64,000 nucleotides of DNA from Candidatus Zixiibacteriota bacterium (GTDB taxonomy: Bacteria > Zixibacteria > MSB-5A5 > GN15 > FEB-12). The DNA lies in assembly GCA_035380245.1 (NCBI GenBank), contig DAOSXA010000001.1:406069-470068 (forward strand). The letters are read 5' to 3'. This document shows, piece by piece, positions 35,323-44,037 of this stretch; within the stretch, counting starts at the first letter, position 1, and each line of letters starts with the position of its first letter. Both the position numbers and the translations under genes were made by a program. Below the pieces are notes generated by a model. That model had not been told where the DNA came from and ran no database searches. It saw only the letters and a list, made by a program, of their open reading frames with translations.

Positions 35323-36422
35323 CGATCCACCTCCGGCAGAATAACGTCAAGAGTGGCAAAAATCGCCACTAAATCGGCAATCATGCAGTTGGCCCCGAAC
35401 GCAGGCAACACCTGCAGGTTATTGTAAGAGCTGCCGCGCAGTTTTACTCGAAGCGGTTTGGGACCACCGTTGGAAATCAAATGGCAGCCCATCTCACCGC
35501 GCGCGGATTCAATGCGATTATAGCATTCTCCCGGTGCAGGCTTGAATTTGGGTGACACCTTGGCTTTGAATTCTCCCTCAGGAAGGCCGTCCAGCGCCTG
35601 TCGGATGATCTTTATGGAAACCCTAATCTCATCCAGACGCTGCATATATCGGTCGAAACAATCACCGCTCTTCTGAGTCGGCACCTTCCAGTCTAATTTA
35701 TGGTAGATCGAGTAGGGATCGTCACGACGAACATCATAGTCAACCCCCGAAGCCCTCAGAACCGGACCGGAGGCTCCATAAGCGATAGCCGTCTCAGCCG
35801 GAAGAATACCAATTCCCTTGGTGCGCGCCAGCCAGATCGGGTTCTCGTTCAGAAGGCCCTCGTATTCGACCAGCTTGGCTTCAATAGTATCGAGCGCCTT
35901 ACGACATCTCTGTTCGAAACCCGGCAGAATATCCTTCGAAACTCCGCCGATCCTTATATAATTGTAGGTCAGCCGTTGACCGCAGGTCTCTTCAAACAAA
36001 TCGATGATCAGCTCGCGTTCACGCAGACCGTACAGGAATGGCGTATAAGCCCCGATATCCATCGCCGTAACACCGTAAAACAGCAGGTGCGAGGCGATTC
36101 GGTTCAGCTCGACCATGATGACCCGCAGGTACTCGGCCCGTTCCGGCACTTCTACTCCACCCAGCTTTTCGGCTGCCATGGAGAACACCTGATTGGTTGC
36201 CATGGACGTGACATACTCGAAACGGTCCATCAACGGCAGACATTGCACGTAAGTACGGTTTTCGCACACCTTCTCGATGGCGCGATGCAGGTAACCGATA
36301 ACCGGTTCGATTTTCAGTACCCGCTCGCCGTCCATAGTCAGGACCATGCGACAAACGCCGTGGGTCGAGGGGTGGTGCGGCCCCATGTTGACCTGGAATT
36401 CTTCAGTACGAAGTCCCTGCAT
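35319..36422 (-). CDS. nuoD: NADH-quinone oxidoreductase subunit D
   Basis: This 367-residue peripheral subunit is related to [NiFe]-hydrogenase large subunits and lines the quinone headgroup site. Motifs include VNMGPHHPSTHGV (quinone-binding His), GYLHRAIEKVCE, and the central RIGGV and SARGEMGCHLISNGG. ATG 36422 is the start, with GGAGG 7 nt upstream inside nuoC; the GTG at 36428 is rejected. It is a separate polypeptide, not fused to NuoC. Confidence 0.97.
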   Translation of the reverse strand: MQGLRTEEFQVNMGPHHPSTHGVCRMVLTMDGERVLKIEPVIGYLHRAIEKVCENRTYVQCLPLMDRFEYVTSMATNQVFSMAAEKLGGVEVPERAEYLRVIMVELNRIASHLLFYGVTAMDIGAYTPFLYGLRERELIIDLFEETCGQRLTYNYIRIGGVSKDILPGFEQRCRKALDTIEAKLVEYEGLLNENPIWLARTKGIGILPAETAIAYGASGPVLRASGVDYDVRRDDPYSIYHKLDWKVPTQKSGDCFDRYMQRLDEIRVSIKIIRQALDGLPEGEFKAKVSPKFKPAPGECYNRIESARGEMGCHLISNGGPKPLRVKLRGSSYNNLQVLPAFGANCMIADLVAIFATLDVILPEVDR

Positions 36423-36424
36423 GG

Positions 36425-36895
36425 TCACACCTCCGGCAGCCGCACGAAATCCGGCCCGTCCCAGTCCTTACGCATCGGATGTCCCTGGTCCCATTCATCA
36501 GGCAACAGGAAACGGGTTAAATTACCGTGGTTCTTGAAGTTAATACCGTACAACTCCCACGCTTCCCGCTCGTGCCAGTTGGCTCCGGCCCAGATCTTTT
36601 GAACCGACTCCACCTCGGCCCCTTCGTAAGGAAGGCTCAGTTTGACATCCATCCGGTGCTTGAGACCAATTGAGGCCAGCGAATAAGCTACCTCAAAATG
36701 CTCGCCGGTGTCGACGCCGCTGAGATTGCAAAGGAAATCGAATTTCAGGGAGTTATCATCGTGAAGCTTCTGCATCACCTCCAGCAGATCATCCGGTTTG
36801 ATTTCGAACCAGGGATCGAATTTACCGGTCTCCACAGGAGTCAGCTTGCCCTCGAAATGAGAGCCGATATATGCGACAAGTTCCTCTTTGGTCAT
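36425..36895 (-). CDS. nuoC: NADH-quinone oxidoreductase subunit C
   Basis: This 156-residue subunit has the 30-kDa signature HEREAWELYGINFKNHGNLTRFLLPDEWDQGHPMRKD, split here as WHEREAWELYGINF and LLPDEWDQGHPMRKD. It packs against NuoD and NuoI in the peripheral arm. It begins 1 nt after nuoB and its end contains the nuoD ribosome-binding site. Confidence 0.96.
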   Translation of the reverse strand: MTKEELVAYIGSHFEGKLTPVETGKFDPWFEIKPDDLLEVMQKLHDDNSLKFDFLCNLSGVDTGEHFEVAYSLASIGLKHRMDVKLSLPYEGAEVESVQKIWAGANWHEREAWELYGINFKNHGNLTRFLLPDEWDQGHPMRKDWDGPDFVRLPEV

Positions 36896-36896
36896 C

Positions 36897-37409
36897 TTAC
36901 TTTTCGTGCCAATCGGGCAACTTTTGCGATTTAATCTTTTTTTGCAGGGTCAGACATCCCTCGAGCAATGACTCGGGACGGGGCGGACAGCCGGGGATGT
37001 ATACATCAACCGGGACTATGTGATCGATACCCTTCTCGACGGCATAACTGTCATAATAGAACGGGCCGCCCTTGACGGTGCATCCGCCCATGGCAATGAC
37101 ATAACGCGGCTCGGCCATCTGATCATACAGGCGACGCAACCGCGGGGCCATCTTTTTGGTAATCGTACCGGCGGCGATGATCAGGTCGGCCTGACGCGGA
37201 GTCGGGCGGAAAATCATCCCTAGCCGGTCGAAATCAAAACGTGAGGCGCCCGTGCACATCAATTCGATAGCACAACAAGCAGTACCGAACAACAGATACC
37301 ATACCGACGCCGCCTGGGCGTTTTTAAGAACGCACTCCAGACTGGTGGCTACCATACCACCACCGGGGAATTTCTCGAGGTAATAGGGCACTTTTTTGAC
37401 TACGCCCAT
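36897..37409 (-). CDS. nuoB: NADH-quinone oxidoreductase subunit B
   Basis: This 170-residue subunit carries cluster N2. The ligands are visible as the tandem cysteines in FGTACCAIELM, a cysteine in AMGGCTVKGG and the final one in IPGCPPRPE. It transfers electrons directly to quinone. The start overlaps the end of nuoA by 10 bp. Confidence 0.97.
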   Translation of the reverse strand: MGVVKKVPYYLEKFPGGGMVATSLECVLKNAQAASVWYLLFGTACCAIELMCTGASRFDFDRLGMIFRPTPRQADLIIAAGTITKKMAPRLRRLYDQMAEPRYVIAMGGCTVKGGPFYYDSYAVEKGIDHIVPVDVYIPGCPPRPESLLEGCLTLQKKIKSQKLPDWHEK

Positions 37410-37753
37410 TCCAGTGCTCCTTTTTTCCAGGCGTAGAACAGCCCGAACATCAGGATCAATATAAACAGAACCATTTCAACCAGGGCGTACAAGCCCAGTT
37501 GTCCGAACGCCACCGCCCAGGGGAACAAGAATACCGCTTCCACATCGAAAATGACAAAGATCAGTCCGAAGATGTAGAATCGGTTGTGAAACTTGATCCA
37601 CGAACTCCCGATTGGCAACTCCGCACACTCATAATTCAGATTCTTCTCTGGGTATGGGTGGTTCGGGCGAAGCAACCTATTGAGGAAGAACGTTATCAGG
37701 ACGATCCCGGCGCCGACGATAATAAAGATCAGAACGGCCAAATACTCCGACAT
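37400..37753 (-). CDS. nuoA: NADH-quinone oxidoreductase subunit A
   Basis: This 117-residue three-helix subunit is the first gene of the operon. Landmarks are the Cys/Glu loop YECAELPIGSSWIKFHNRFY and the TM2 acidic segment IFVIFDVEAVFLFPWAVAF, which interacts with NuoH and NuoJ. GAGAGG precedes the ATG. No nuoE, nuoF or nuoG lies upstream or anywhere in the window. Confidence 0.96.
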   Translation of the reverse strand: MSEYLAVLIFIIVGAGIVLITFFLNRLLRPNHPYPEKNLNYECAELPIGSSWIKFHNRFYIFGLIFVIFDVEAVFLFPWAVAFGQLGLYALVEMVLFILILMFGLFYAWKKGALEWA

Positions 37754-38284
37754 CTCACATAGCCTCTCGCTGTCAATTCAGCAGTTTGTGACTGAATTCA
37801 CAATTCTTGGGATTGCAAGAAACCGCTTATTCGATCAATGTCAAGGGATTTTTTCCCTCGTATTGAGACCATTTTAACAGGTCCCTTTCTGCTCCCCATT
37901 TATGCCGTCAAAAACAGGTCGAATTACCATAATCTTGGTCCCGATTAACGACCTGTTTATGATGCCTTACGTCTCTTTCGGTTCCTGACTCGGTGTCAGG
38001 TCAGGTTGCTTGCAACCTGAAACGGAAAACCACCCCTCGATAGTTTCGACATGAGTCAACCGGAACGTCTTTCCCGCGAAAGAAAGTGTTGAAAAAGCCA
38101 TACGCCCGGACATTCTGACAAACGCAACCGTAATACGAGCGACACAAGGCTGCCCGCTATGCGAGGTCAGGACTCTTTAACGCTTAGCGATGGGGCTTGT
38201 CTCCGCCGCCGCAGAGGTTTTTCAACGCCCCCATACATACACAGGGGCCATTCAATTTGGAGGGATTCTCAATTACGAAGGTAA
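37754..38284. other. intergenic region with a 165-bp repeat copy
   Basis: No gene is supported in this 531-bp gap. It holds a GGTCAGGTTGC/GCAACCTGA hairpin near 38000-38022 (also seen in related form near 62744) and copy 1 of the 165-bp element. Confidence 0.6.
38062..38226 (+). repeat. 165-bp MITE-like element, copy 1
   Basis: Runs from GGAACGT to TTCAAC. Inside it, GTTGAAAAAGCC (38088) faces GGTTTTTCAAC (38216-38226) as inverted ends 139 bp apart. An inner inverted pair is built on CGACACAAGGC and GGGCTTGTCTCCGCCG. Copies 2 and 3 are at 51504 and 62510, the same length to the base. Confidence 0.85.
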
Positions 38285-39262
38285 TCAGGTCAGGCCCTTG
38301 GGGCCCATCAGTTCGGTAAAGGCTCGGAGAAGATCCTGATCGTAAGCCTCACGAAGAGAAAAAAGAATTTTCAGGCAGGGATACGTGTCCATAGCCTTCT
38401 GGTAAACACGTTCGGAGGTCATGGCATCGAACGAATCGGCAATGGCCACAATCCGTGAGAAAATGTGCATATCCTCGATACCGATAGCGTTTGGATAACC
38501 GCTGAAATCACCCCGTTCGTGGTGCTGCAACACCGGATAGTACGAGGCTGAAGTCAGTTCATCGGTTTCGGTCAGTAGTTCCAGCCCCCACTTGGGATGC
38601 TGTTTCATGATCTCGAACTCGTAAGGAGTCAGGGCGGATTTTTTATTCAGGATCCGGTCGGAGATTTTCGATTTGCCGATATCGTGCAGCAACGCTCCGG
38701 TACCGAGTTCATGAAGGAATTTCTTGTCCTTCATACCGAGTTGTTGGGCAAGGGCAATGGCGAAGGTGCAAACGTTGACCGAGTGCGTGTAAGTGTAATA
38801 ATCGAACGAAGTCAGGGTTAACAAACTCAGGAATGCCTCACGTCCCTGAAGGATAAAGCCTACGGTGTTGCTTACGAGTTCCTTGGAACGGCGGATATTC
38901 TCTCCATAAGTAGGATTAGCCAGGACATCCTTGATCAGATTGGTCGAGGTCTCATAGAGAATTCCGGCTTTTTTCTCTTCATTGATTTCCGGATCGGCCA
39001 GGACCTTGTCCAGGTTGCGCTCGATATAGTGCTGGTAGTTGGTTTTTTTGTCGCCGGGGATAAACAGCCGGTCGACTTTGTTTTCGAGTAATTTCTGGCG
39101 TGTTCTTTCGGTAAAAGGCAAATTAGCCGACCGATAAAGGACCATCCGGCGGTCGAGCTTTATATACAAATCGAAATCAAGAACCGAGTCGACCCGGATA
39201 CAATCAAGGTAGATCGGCATATATTCGACTTTAGTCTGTGTATTTACAGTCGGTGTTTCCAT
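38285..39262 (-). CDS. HD-GYP domain protein
   Basis: This protein of about 325 residues has an N-terminal strand-helix domain of the HD-GYP-associated type (MPIYLDCIRVDSVLDFDLYI). The C-terminal HD-GYP phosphodiesterase follows: HSVNVCTFAIALAQQLG, the HD pair in LLHDIGKSKIS, and HHERGDFSGYP with the GYP triplet. The family usually degrades cyclic di-GMP; here the canonical DG before GYP reads DF, so activity should be treated as likely rather than certain. The start is uncertain: ATG 39262 and GTG 39283 both lack a good ribosome-binding site. No receiver domain is attached. Confidence 0.85.
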   Translation of the reverse strand: METPTVNTQTKVEYMPIYLDCIRVDSVLDFDLYIKLDRRMVLYRSANLPFTERTRQKLLENKVDRLFIPGDKKTNYQHYIERNLDKVLADPEINEEKKAGILYETSTNLIKDVLANPTYGENIRRSKELVSNTVGFILQGREAFLSLLTLTSFDYYTYTHSVNVCTFAIALAQQLGMKDKKFLHELGTGALLHDIGKSKISDRILNKKSALTPYEFEIMKQHPKWGLELLTETDELTSASYYPVLQHHERGDFSGYPNAIGIEDMHIFSRIVAIADSFDAMTSERVYQKAMDTYPCLKILFSLREAYDQDLLRAFTELMGPKGLT

Positions 39263-39336
39263 ACCAAATAAAACAGGCTCCACAGGGTAGTCCGTTTATA
39301 CCATTATCGGCGAAAAAACGCTACCATTAACAAGCA

Positions 39337-39367
39337 AAACCCTCCGGGTGTGGCTCCGGAGGGTTTT
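39337..39367 (-). terminator. rho-independent terminator
   Basis: A perfect 12-bp stem, AAAACCCTCCGG (39337-39348) with CCGGAGGGTTTT (39356-39367), 37 nt after the stop of the 39404 gene. Confidence 0.85.
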
Positions 39368-39403
39368 GTGCGCAGGAGGGAAGTGTATGGACAGTGTAAA
39401 GCG

Positions 39404-40024
39404 TCAAGATCCGTAATTTTTAATCATACCCAGAACGGAATGCAGCGAACTGGTTATGTTGGTCAGTATCTTGGAATAACGCTTAAGCAGTTCCGAATAC
39501 TGCCAGCGCATCTGGAAAGCTTTCTCCGGGAAATCGAACAGTTCCAGCAGCGTGACTTTATAGATCTCATCGATATAGCGGATGATGTAGTAAGGATACT
39601 CCGGGATATTGGGATCATCGACCTCTCCCCGGCTGATTCGGTCACGATAGACCTCAATCTTTTCAAGCATGACCGTACCGAAACACCACGGGGTCATAAT
39701 CACCCCCAGATTGGCGCCGTCGGTGTAGAAACGCCGGATAGTCTTAAGAAGCAGATCGACAATGACGCCCCGGGCGCGATAATAAGCCAGTGTCTCGACA
39801 GACTTGGGATTGCAAATCTTGATCTTCTCATCCAGGGCTGTACGCTCTTCCGAGGCGCGATTATAAGTAGCCTCTAAAAACTGATAGAAATCTTCGAAAT
39901 AGACTTTCGTATTCTCCGACAGAGACATGACAAAGAACCCGTTGTCGTCTTTGCGCACCCGCGGCTCCTGGGTGGTGGCCAGTCTCTCGTTTGAGAATCC
40001 TCTTTTGAACTTACCTTCTAACAT
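39404..40024 (-). CDS. conserved-looking hypothetical protein
   Basis: This protein of about 206 residues is soluble and mostly helical, with many charged and aromatic residues (TKVYFEDFYQFLEATYNRA; PYYIIRYIDEIYKVTLLELF; YSELLKRYSKILTNITSS). I do not recognise a family. ATG 40024 is the start because GGAGGAAGTG directly precedes it; the frame stays open another 83 codons upstream without a start signal. The upstream 40025-40399 interval holds nothing else I can identify. It has a strong terminator of its own, so it is probably monocistronic. Confidence 0.7.
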   Translation of the reverse strand: MLEGKFKRGFSNERLATTQEPRVRKDDNGFFVMSLSENTKVYFEDFYQFLEATYNRASEERTALDEKIKICNPKSVETLAYYRARGVIVDLLLKTIRRFYTDGANLGVIMTPWCFGTVMLEKIEVYRDRISRGEVDDPNIPEYPYYIIRYIDEIYKVTLLELFDFPEKAFQMRWQYSELLKRYSKILTNITSSLHSVLGMIKNYGS

Positions 40025-40399
40025 CACTTCCTCCGTGCGTTGTTGTCTGCCCCCCTTTGAGCACAGGCCGTGCCGTTTTATCCCGAGAGCCGCAAGAACG
40101 CATGAAGCACCGGTTAACTTGTTGTGGGACTTATGCATTCGTAGTATGGGAAAACTCCCACAGGGGCTGCCAACAAACGAAAACAATAAGGCAGGCGATT
40201 GCGCAGGTCTGACGAATCGTTCACATGTCTGTAAGAGACTGCAACGATTTCCATGATCAGGCATGTTGGTCAAAAAGCGGTCAAAATCAACGCTCAGCCG
40301 TTATAGAAGTCGATTCTTCGAAAGAACATTTCGAGAGAGTCCGATAAATTTAATGTCTTTCGTTGACTGTTAATTTCAAACGTTCTGGAGGAACGAACA

Positions 40400-40573
40400 A
40401 TGCGTGACCAGTTCAGGCGCAACGGCCGGCCACGTGAAAAGTGGGGTAAGAAATCGAACAAGTCGGAGCAACCATACCAGGACCCTCAGCAGAATCGATA
40501 TAAACGGCTCAAGAAGAAATCAATGATCCGCGATTTGGAGGAGCATGAATCCTGGGAACTTCAGGAAGTCTGA
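40400..40573 (+). CDS. small basic protein, 57 residues
   Basis: This short gene starts at ATG 40400 with GGAGG (40387-40391) 8 nt upstream and ends in TGA at 40571-40573, followed by a strong terminator. The product is very hydrophilic: an Arg/Lys-rich first half (RDQFRRNGRPREKWGKKSN), a Gln/Pro linker, a lysine cluster (KRLKKKSM) and an acidic C-terminal helix (DLEEHESWELQEV). No hydrophobic core is evident. It could be a nucleic-acid-binding or ribosome-associated microprotein. The dedicated start signal and terminator argue that it is real. Confidence 0.65.
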   Translation: MRDQFRRNGRPREKWGKKSNKSEQPYQDPQQNRYKRLKKKSMIRDLEEHESWELQEV

Positions 40574-40605
40574 ACGCTCCCGTTGAACGATTGCCGACAT
40601 TTCTG

Positions 40606-40632
40606 ACGCCCGCACCGGTCGCGGGCGTTTTT
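40606..40632 (+). terminator. rho-independent terminator
   Basis: ACGCCCGC pairs with GCGGGCGT across an ACCGGTC loop, followed by TTTTT, 33 nt after the 57-residue gene. Confidence 0.85.
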
Positions 40633-40766
40633 CATTGGTGTCGACCGATAGTTTACTACTTGCGTTGATTGAGAATCGATCCGTTTTTAGGGGAGTCGGA
40701 CCAGACTATAGTGACAGTTTCCGGTCCGGTTTGAAGTGGCTAACGATAACGACTCGGAGGCGATAA

Positions 40767-42938
40767 ATGTTGAGAACAGCTTTGGTTGCTTTAGCAATAC
40801 TACTTCTGGTGAGCGGCTTGGCGGCTCAGGACACCACTCTGACGGCACCGCCGGCGGACCTGCTCGATTCGATTCTGACGGTTGTCGGTTTTTCACGAAG
40901 TGATCTGGGCTATCGCCCGGCCGGATATTGGACTCGTTTTCCGCTCGACGTGCCGTACAAGCTGACCTCGTTCGAGGCGCTTTATGCCGAACCGCTCAAG
41001 CTGTACGACTACGCGGCGGTGATGGCCAACAACGTTGAGACCTATCTGGCACCTATCCCGGTCGATACAACCGGGGAGAATCTTTATCGTCTTGTTTACA
41101 GTCTCGGGGTCGATCGGAAATTAGGCGGATTCCGTTCGTATTCCGCCAACCTGGTATCGGCTCCGGACGGCAAAACCCCGTTAGCTTCGGCTGTAGATCG
41201 ACTTTATTGGCTGGCTGACGAGCCGACCGATATTTCGAGCTTTGGAGAAAAATCAGGTTGGCCGCCGCATCGGATGGACAGCCTGGAGATTCTTCCGCTA
41301 ATGCCGGACACTGTCCGCAGCATCCTGGCGAAAGTTGTGGCCAATCTGGCCGAGGCGATCCGCTGGCGCAATCGTGCTTTTCGCAACTGTGATCGAGACG
41401 CCATGCTGAAAGCGATGGCCCTGCGCGACCTGGCCGAAACCCAGGGGGACGGTCAAGTTTACCACCCGGAACTGGATGATATCGCGGCGACGATCGACTG
41501 GCCTTCGCTGCATTACGCAGCTCTTAAAACCGCCGCTGTGGCCGGATGGGCGGAGGTGGAATTAGGCCGTATCAACACCGCTTTACCGGAGAGAATGATT
41601 TATGCCCTGCCGACGCCGTACGGTCGGATAATTGTGGTAACCCCGGGACATCGCGGAGTTCTCCCGATAAATTGCGACAATACCCTGCTGGTGGTAGACT
41701 TTGGCCAGGACATTCATTATACCGGAGCGGTTGCAGCCAATCATAATCTGCTCAATCCGGTGTCGGTGTTGATTGATATGGGCGGTAACGATGTTTACGG
41801 GACCGAGAACGAACACAATGAGCCGATTGCCGGGGTCGGTTTACTCGGAGTCGGGCTGTTGCTGGACCATCAGGGTGACGATGAGTACCACGGCTCGGTT
41901 TTTGCCGAGGGAACCGGCCTGTTCGGAGTCGGCGTATTATATGACCGGCAGGGTGACGACCTCTACAAGGCCGAAGTGAGCGCTCAGGGTTGCGGTTATT
42001 TCGGGATCGGTCTTTGCCTGGACGGTCTCGGTAATGATTTGTATTACCTGTACGGCGACGGCCAGGGGATGGGAGGAATCGGCGGCGGGGTGGGTGTATT
42101 GGCCGATTACGACGGTAACGACAAGTTCAGCGCCGAGCCATTCTCCCGGATTTATGACCGCGGCGACTACCACAGTGAGGGACGTATCAACGCCAATAAT
42201 GCCCAGGGAGCGGGAATGGGGCGGCGCGGCGATGGCTCCGACGGCCATGCCTGGGCCGGAGGTCTTGGAGCGATTATTGATATATACGGTGATGATGAAT
42301 ACTATTCCGGCAACTGGACGCTGGGGATCGGCTATTGGTTCGGCACCGGTATCGCAGTCGATCGCTACGGCGACGATAAATACAAGTCGTGTTATTTCAC
42401 CCAGGGGTCCGGCGCTCATTTCTGCAACGGGATATTACTAGATGAATCGGGCAACGACCGGCACGAGCTGTTCGAAACAGCCGGAGCGGCGCTTGGTTTC
42501 GGCTGGGATTTTACCAACGCCTTTTTGATCGATAAGGGTGGAAACGATTTTTACCGCGCCGTTAAAATCTCGATGGGGCTGGCACAGATACGCAGTTGTG
42601 CGTTTCTGATCGACATCGGCGGCGATGATGAATACTGGCTCGGCGCCGGTACACCGGGTCTCGGTGAAGCCAGTTACCTCGACAACTACGATCACCCGGG
42701 TAAAAATACCCTCTATTATAGCTATGCCAAATCGTTCGGCGGTTTCATCGATGCCGGGGGCACGGACAAATACTATGAGTTCGAGGGGGACGAGCCACGC
42801 CTGCACCCGACGGCGAAAAATGGGGAGCTGTGGTTCCAGCCAGATCAGAGCGACTCGACATTCGGAGCCGACAACTACGGAGTGGGGCTGGATGCCTCCA
42901 GCGGCACCGTGCCGGAGTTTTTCAAATGGAAGTTGTAA
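40767..42938 (+). CDS. secreted GDD/GND-repeat protein
   Basis: This 723-residue protein has a signal peptide (about 1-21, ending GLAAQ), a mixed alpha-beta N-terminal half (about 25-330) and then a repeat region (about 338-665). The region has about eleven units of roughly 20-30 residues. Each pairs a G-D/N-D-x-Y turn (GGNDVY, QGDDEY, QGDDLY, LGNDLY, DGNDKF, YGDDEY, YGDDKY, SGNDRH, GGNDFY, GGDDEY, GGTDKY) with a Gly-rich strand such as GLFGVGVLYD. The alternation predicts a beta-solenoid with acidic, possibly Ca2+-binding turns, distinct from RTX nonapeptides. The role is unknown. The ribosome-binding site is GGAGG before the ATG. Confidence 0.8.
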   Translation: MLRTALVALAILLLVSGLAAQDTTLTAPPADLLDSILTVVGFSRSDLGYRPAGYWTRFPLDVPYKLTSFEALYAEPLKLYDYAAVMANNVETYLAPIPVDTTGENLYRLVYSLGVDRKLGGFRSYSANLVSAPDGKTPLASAVDRLYWLADEPTDISSFGEKSGWPPHRMDSLEILPLMPDTVRSILAKVVANLAEAIRWRNRAFRNCDRDAMLKAMALRDLAETQGDGQVYHPELDDIAATIDWPSLHYAALKTAAVAGWAEVELGRINTALPERMIYALPTPYGRIIVVTPGHRGVLPINCDNTLLVVDFGQDIHYTGAVAANHNLLNPVSVLIDMGGNDVYGTENEHNEPIAGVGLLGVGLLLDHQGDDEYHGSVFAEGTGLFGVGVLYDRQGDDLYKAEVSAQGCGYFGIGLCLDGLGNDLYYLYGDGQGMGGIGGGVGVLADYDGNDKFSAEPFSRIYDRGDYHSEGRINANNAQGAGMGRRGDGSDGHAWAGGLGAIIDIYGDDEYYSGNWTLGIGYWFGTGIAVDRYGDDKYKSCYFTQGSGAHFCNGILLDESGNDRHELFETAGAALGFGWDFTNAFLIDKGGNDFYRAVKISMGLAQIRSCAFLIDIGGDDEYWLGAGTPGLGEASYLDNYDHPGKNTLYYSYAKSFGGFIDAGGTDKYYEFEGDEPRLHPTAKNGELWFQPDQSDSTFGADNYGVGLDASSGTVPEFFKWKL

Positions 42939-43625
42939 ATGAAAGATGATATTCTTACATATCGTGAGATGTGTGATCTGGAAGATGTCCAGACACTACA
43001 ACGAGGGATGAACTTTCAGTTGAATCCGACGCATTCGGTTGTGCTTATGTCTCAACGATCAAATGCACCTTACTCGGACATGATCCTAGAAGATGGGATC
43101 ACCATTGAGTATGAGGGTCATGATGTCCCGAAGTCGACTGAGGTGGTAGACCCAAAACGAGTCGATCAAGCCCTCATTACCAAAACAGGCAGCCTGACGC
43201 AGAATGGACTATTCGTGAAGGCTATTGAGGAGTACTGCAAGAAGAACCGATCAGCGGAGAAAATCCGTGTGTACGAGAAACTATTTTCAGGAGTGTGGTC
43301 ATATCGTGGTCTCTTTGATTTGGTTGACTACTACCAGGTTCAATCAAATGAAAGGATGGTGTTCAGATTCCGCTTGCAGCTTACCGAGGATGAGGCAACC
43401 AATACGACTGATGGTCTCAGAAGGCGCACCCGGATTATACCCACACAGGTCAAGAAGGAGGTTTGGGAAAGGGACGGAGGTAAATGCGTTATATGTGGAG
43501 CTACCGATGAGTTGCATTTCGATCATGATATCCCATTCTCCAGAGGAGGGGCTAGCATTACAGCTGATAACGTCAGGATACTCTGTGCACGCCACAACCT
43601 CCAGAAGAGCGACAAGATTCAATAG
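42939..43625 (+). CDS. SRA-like/HNH endonuclease, putative modification-dependent
   Basis: This 228-residue protein has an N-terminal region (about 20-150) with SRA-like landmarks: ITIEYEGHDVP, a QALITKTGSLTQNG stretch and the GVWSYRGLFDLVDYYQV segment. A C-terminal HNH domain has a zinc finger (C183, C186, C216, H219), the catalytic pair around H196 in LHFDHDIPFSRGG, and N211. SRA-HNH proteins cut DNA carrying 5-methyl- or hydroxymethylcytosine (type IV restriction). It starts at the base after the previous stop, but the sequence is by eye more A/T-rich than its neighbours, hinting at lateral gain. No methylase is present. Confidence 0.75.
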   Translation: MKDDILTYREMCDLEDVQTLQRGMNFQLNPTHSVVLMSQRSNAPYSDMILEDGITIEYEGHDVPKSTEVVDPKRVDQALITKTGSLTQNGLFVKAIEEYCKKNRSAEKIRVYEKLFSGVWSYRGLFDLVDYYQVQSNERMVFRFRLQLTEDEATNTTDGLRRRTRIIPTQVKKEVWERDGGKCVICGATDELHFDHDIPFSRGGASITADNVRILCARHNLQKSDKIQ

Positions 43626-43707
43626 AATTCGTACGAGATTGATACCTTACTGCTGGTATCAACCACCAAAATCGATATGAAAGTTGGGTGGACAAAGGAG
43701 TAGTTCA

Positions 43708-43917
43708 ATGAAATACGGAGCACGCAATCAGCTTACGGCCAAGGTCGCCGGGATCAAGAAGGGCGATATCATGGGACAGGTCAAACTCGAGCTTCAGGGA
43801 GATGCTGTCATGAGTTCGGTTATGACAGTGGACTCGATCAAAGAGCTCGGTTTGAAAAAGGGTGAAACGGTCAAAGTCGTGGTGAAGGCGATCAACGTCC
43901 TGGTCGTGAAGGAATAG
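43708..43917 (+). CDS. single-domain molybdate/tungstate-binding protein (molbindin)
   Basis: This 69-residue protein is a single TOBE/Mop domain: SARNQL-type start (here KYGARNQLTAKVAGIKKG), VKLEL, MSSVMTVDSIKELGLKKG and VKVVVKAINVLVVKE. Mop proteins oligomerise and store or buffer molybdate or tungstate oxyanions in the cytosol. ATG 43708 has AAGGAG 8 nt upstream; the longer in-frame sequence from 43684 is not translated in my reading. No modABC transporter or molybdoenzyme is in the window. Confidence 0.9.
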   Translation: MKYGARNQLTAKVAGIKKGDIMGQVKLELQGDAVMSSVMTVDSIKELGLKKGETVKVVVKAINVLVVKE

Positions 43918-44037
43918 CCGTTCCCGGCGCACATCCATATCAATACCCGGGCATCGCGGGCGGTTTTATCCCGTTCGTAATACCGCTATACGATTAAGAG
44001 CGTCGGCCTCTTTAAACAAGCTCTTGGGTGTTGGGAA

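Noticed and set aside
36426..36428. GTG start for nuoD
   Set aside because: ATG 36422 is at ideal distance from GGAGG and matches family N-termini.
39404..40273. Long frame starting at 40273 as a 289-residue protein
   Set aside because: The first 83 codons have no start signal and unusual composition; ATG 40024 has a strong GGAGG site.
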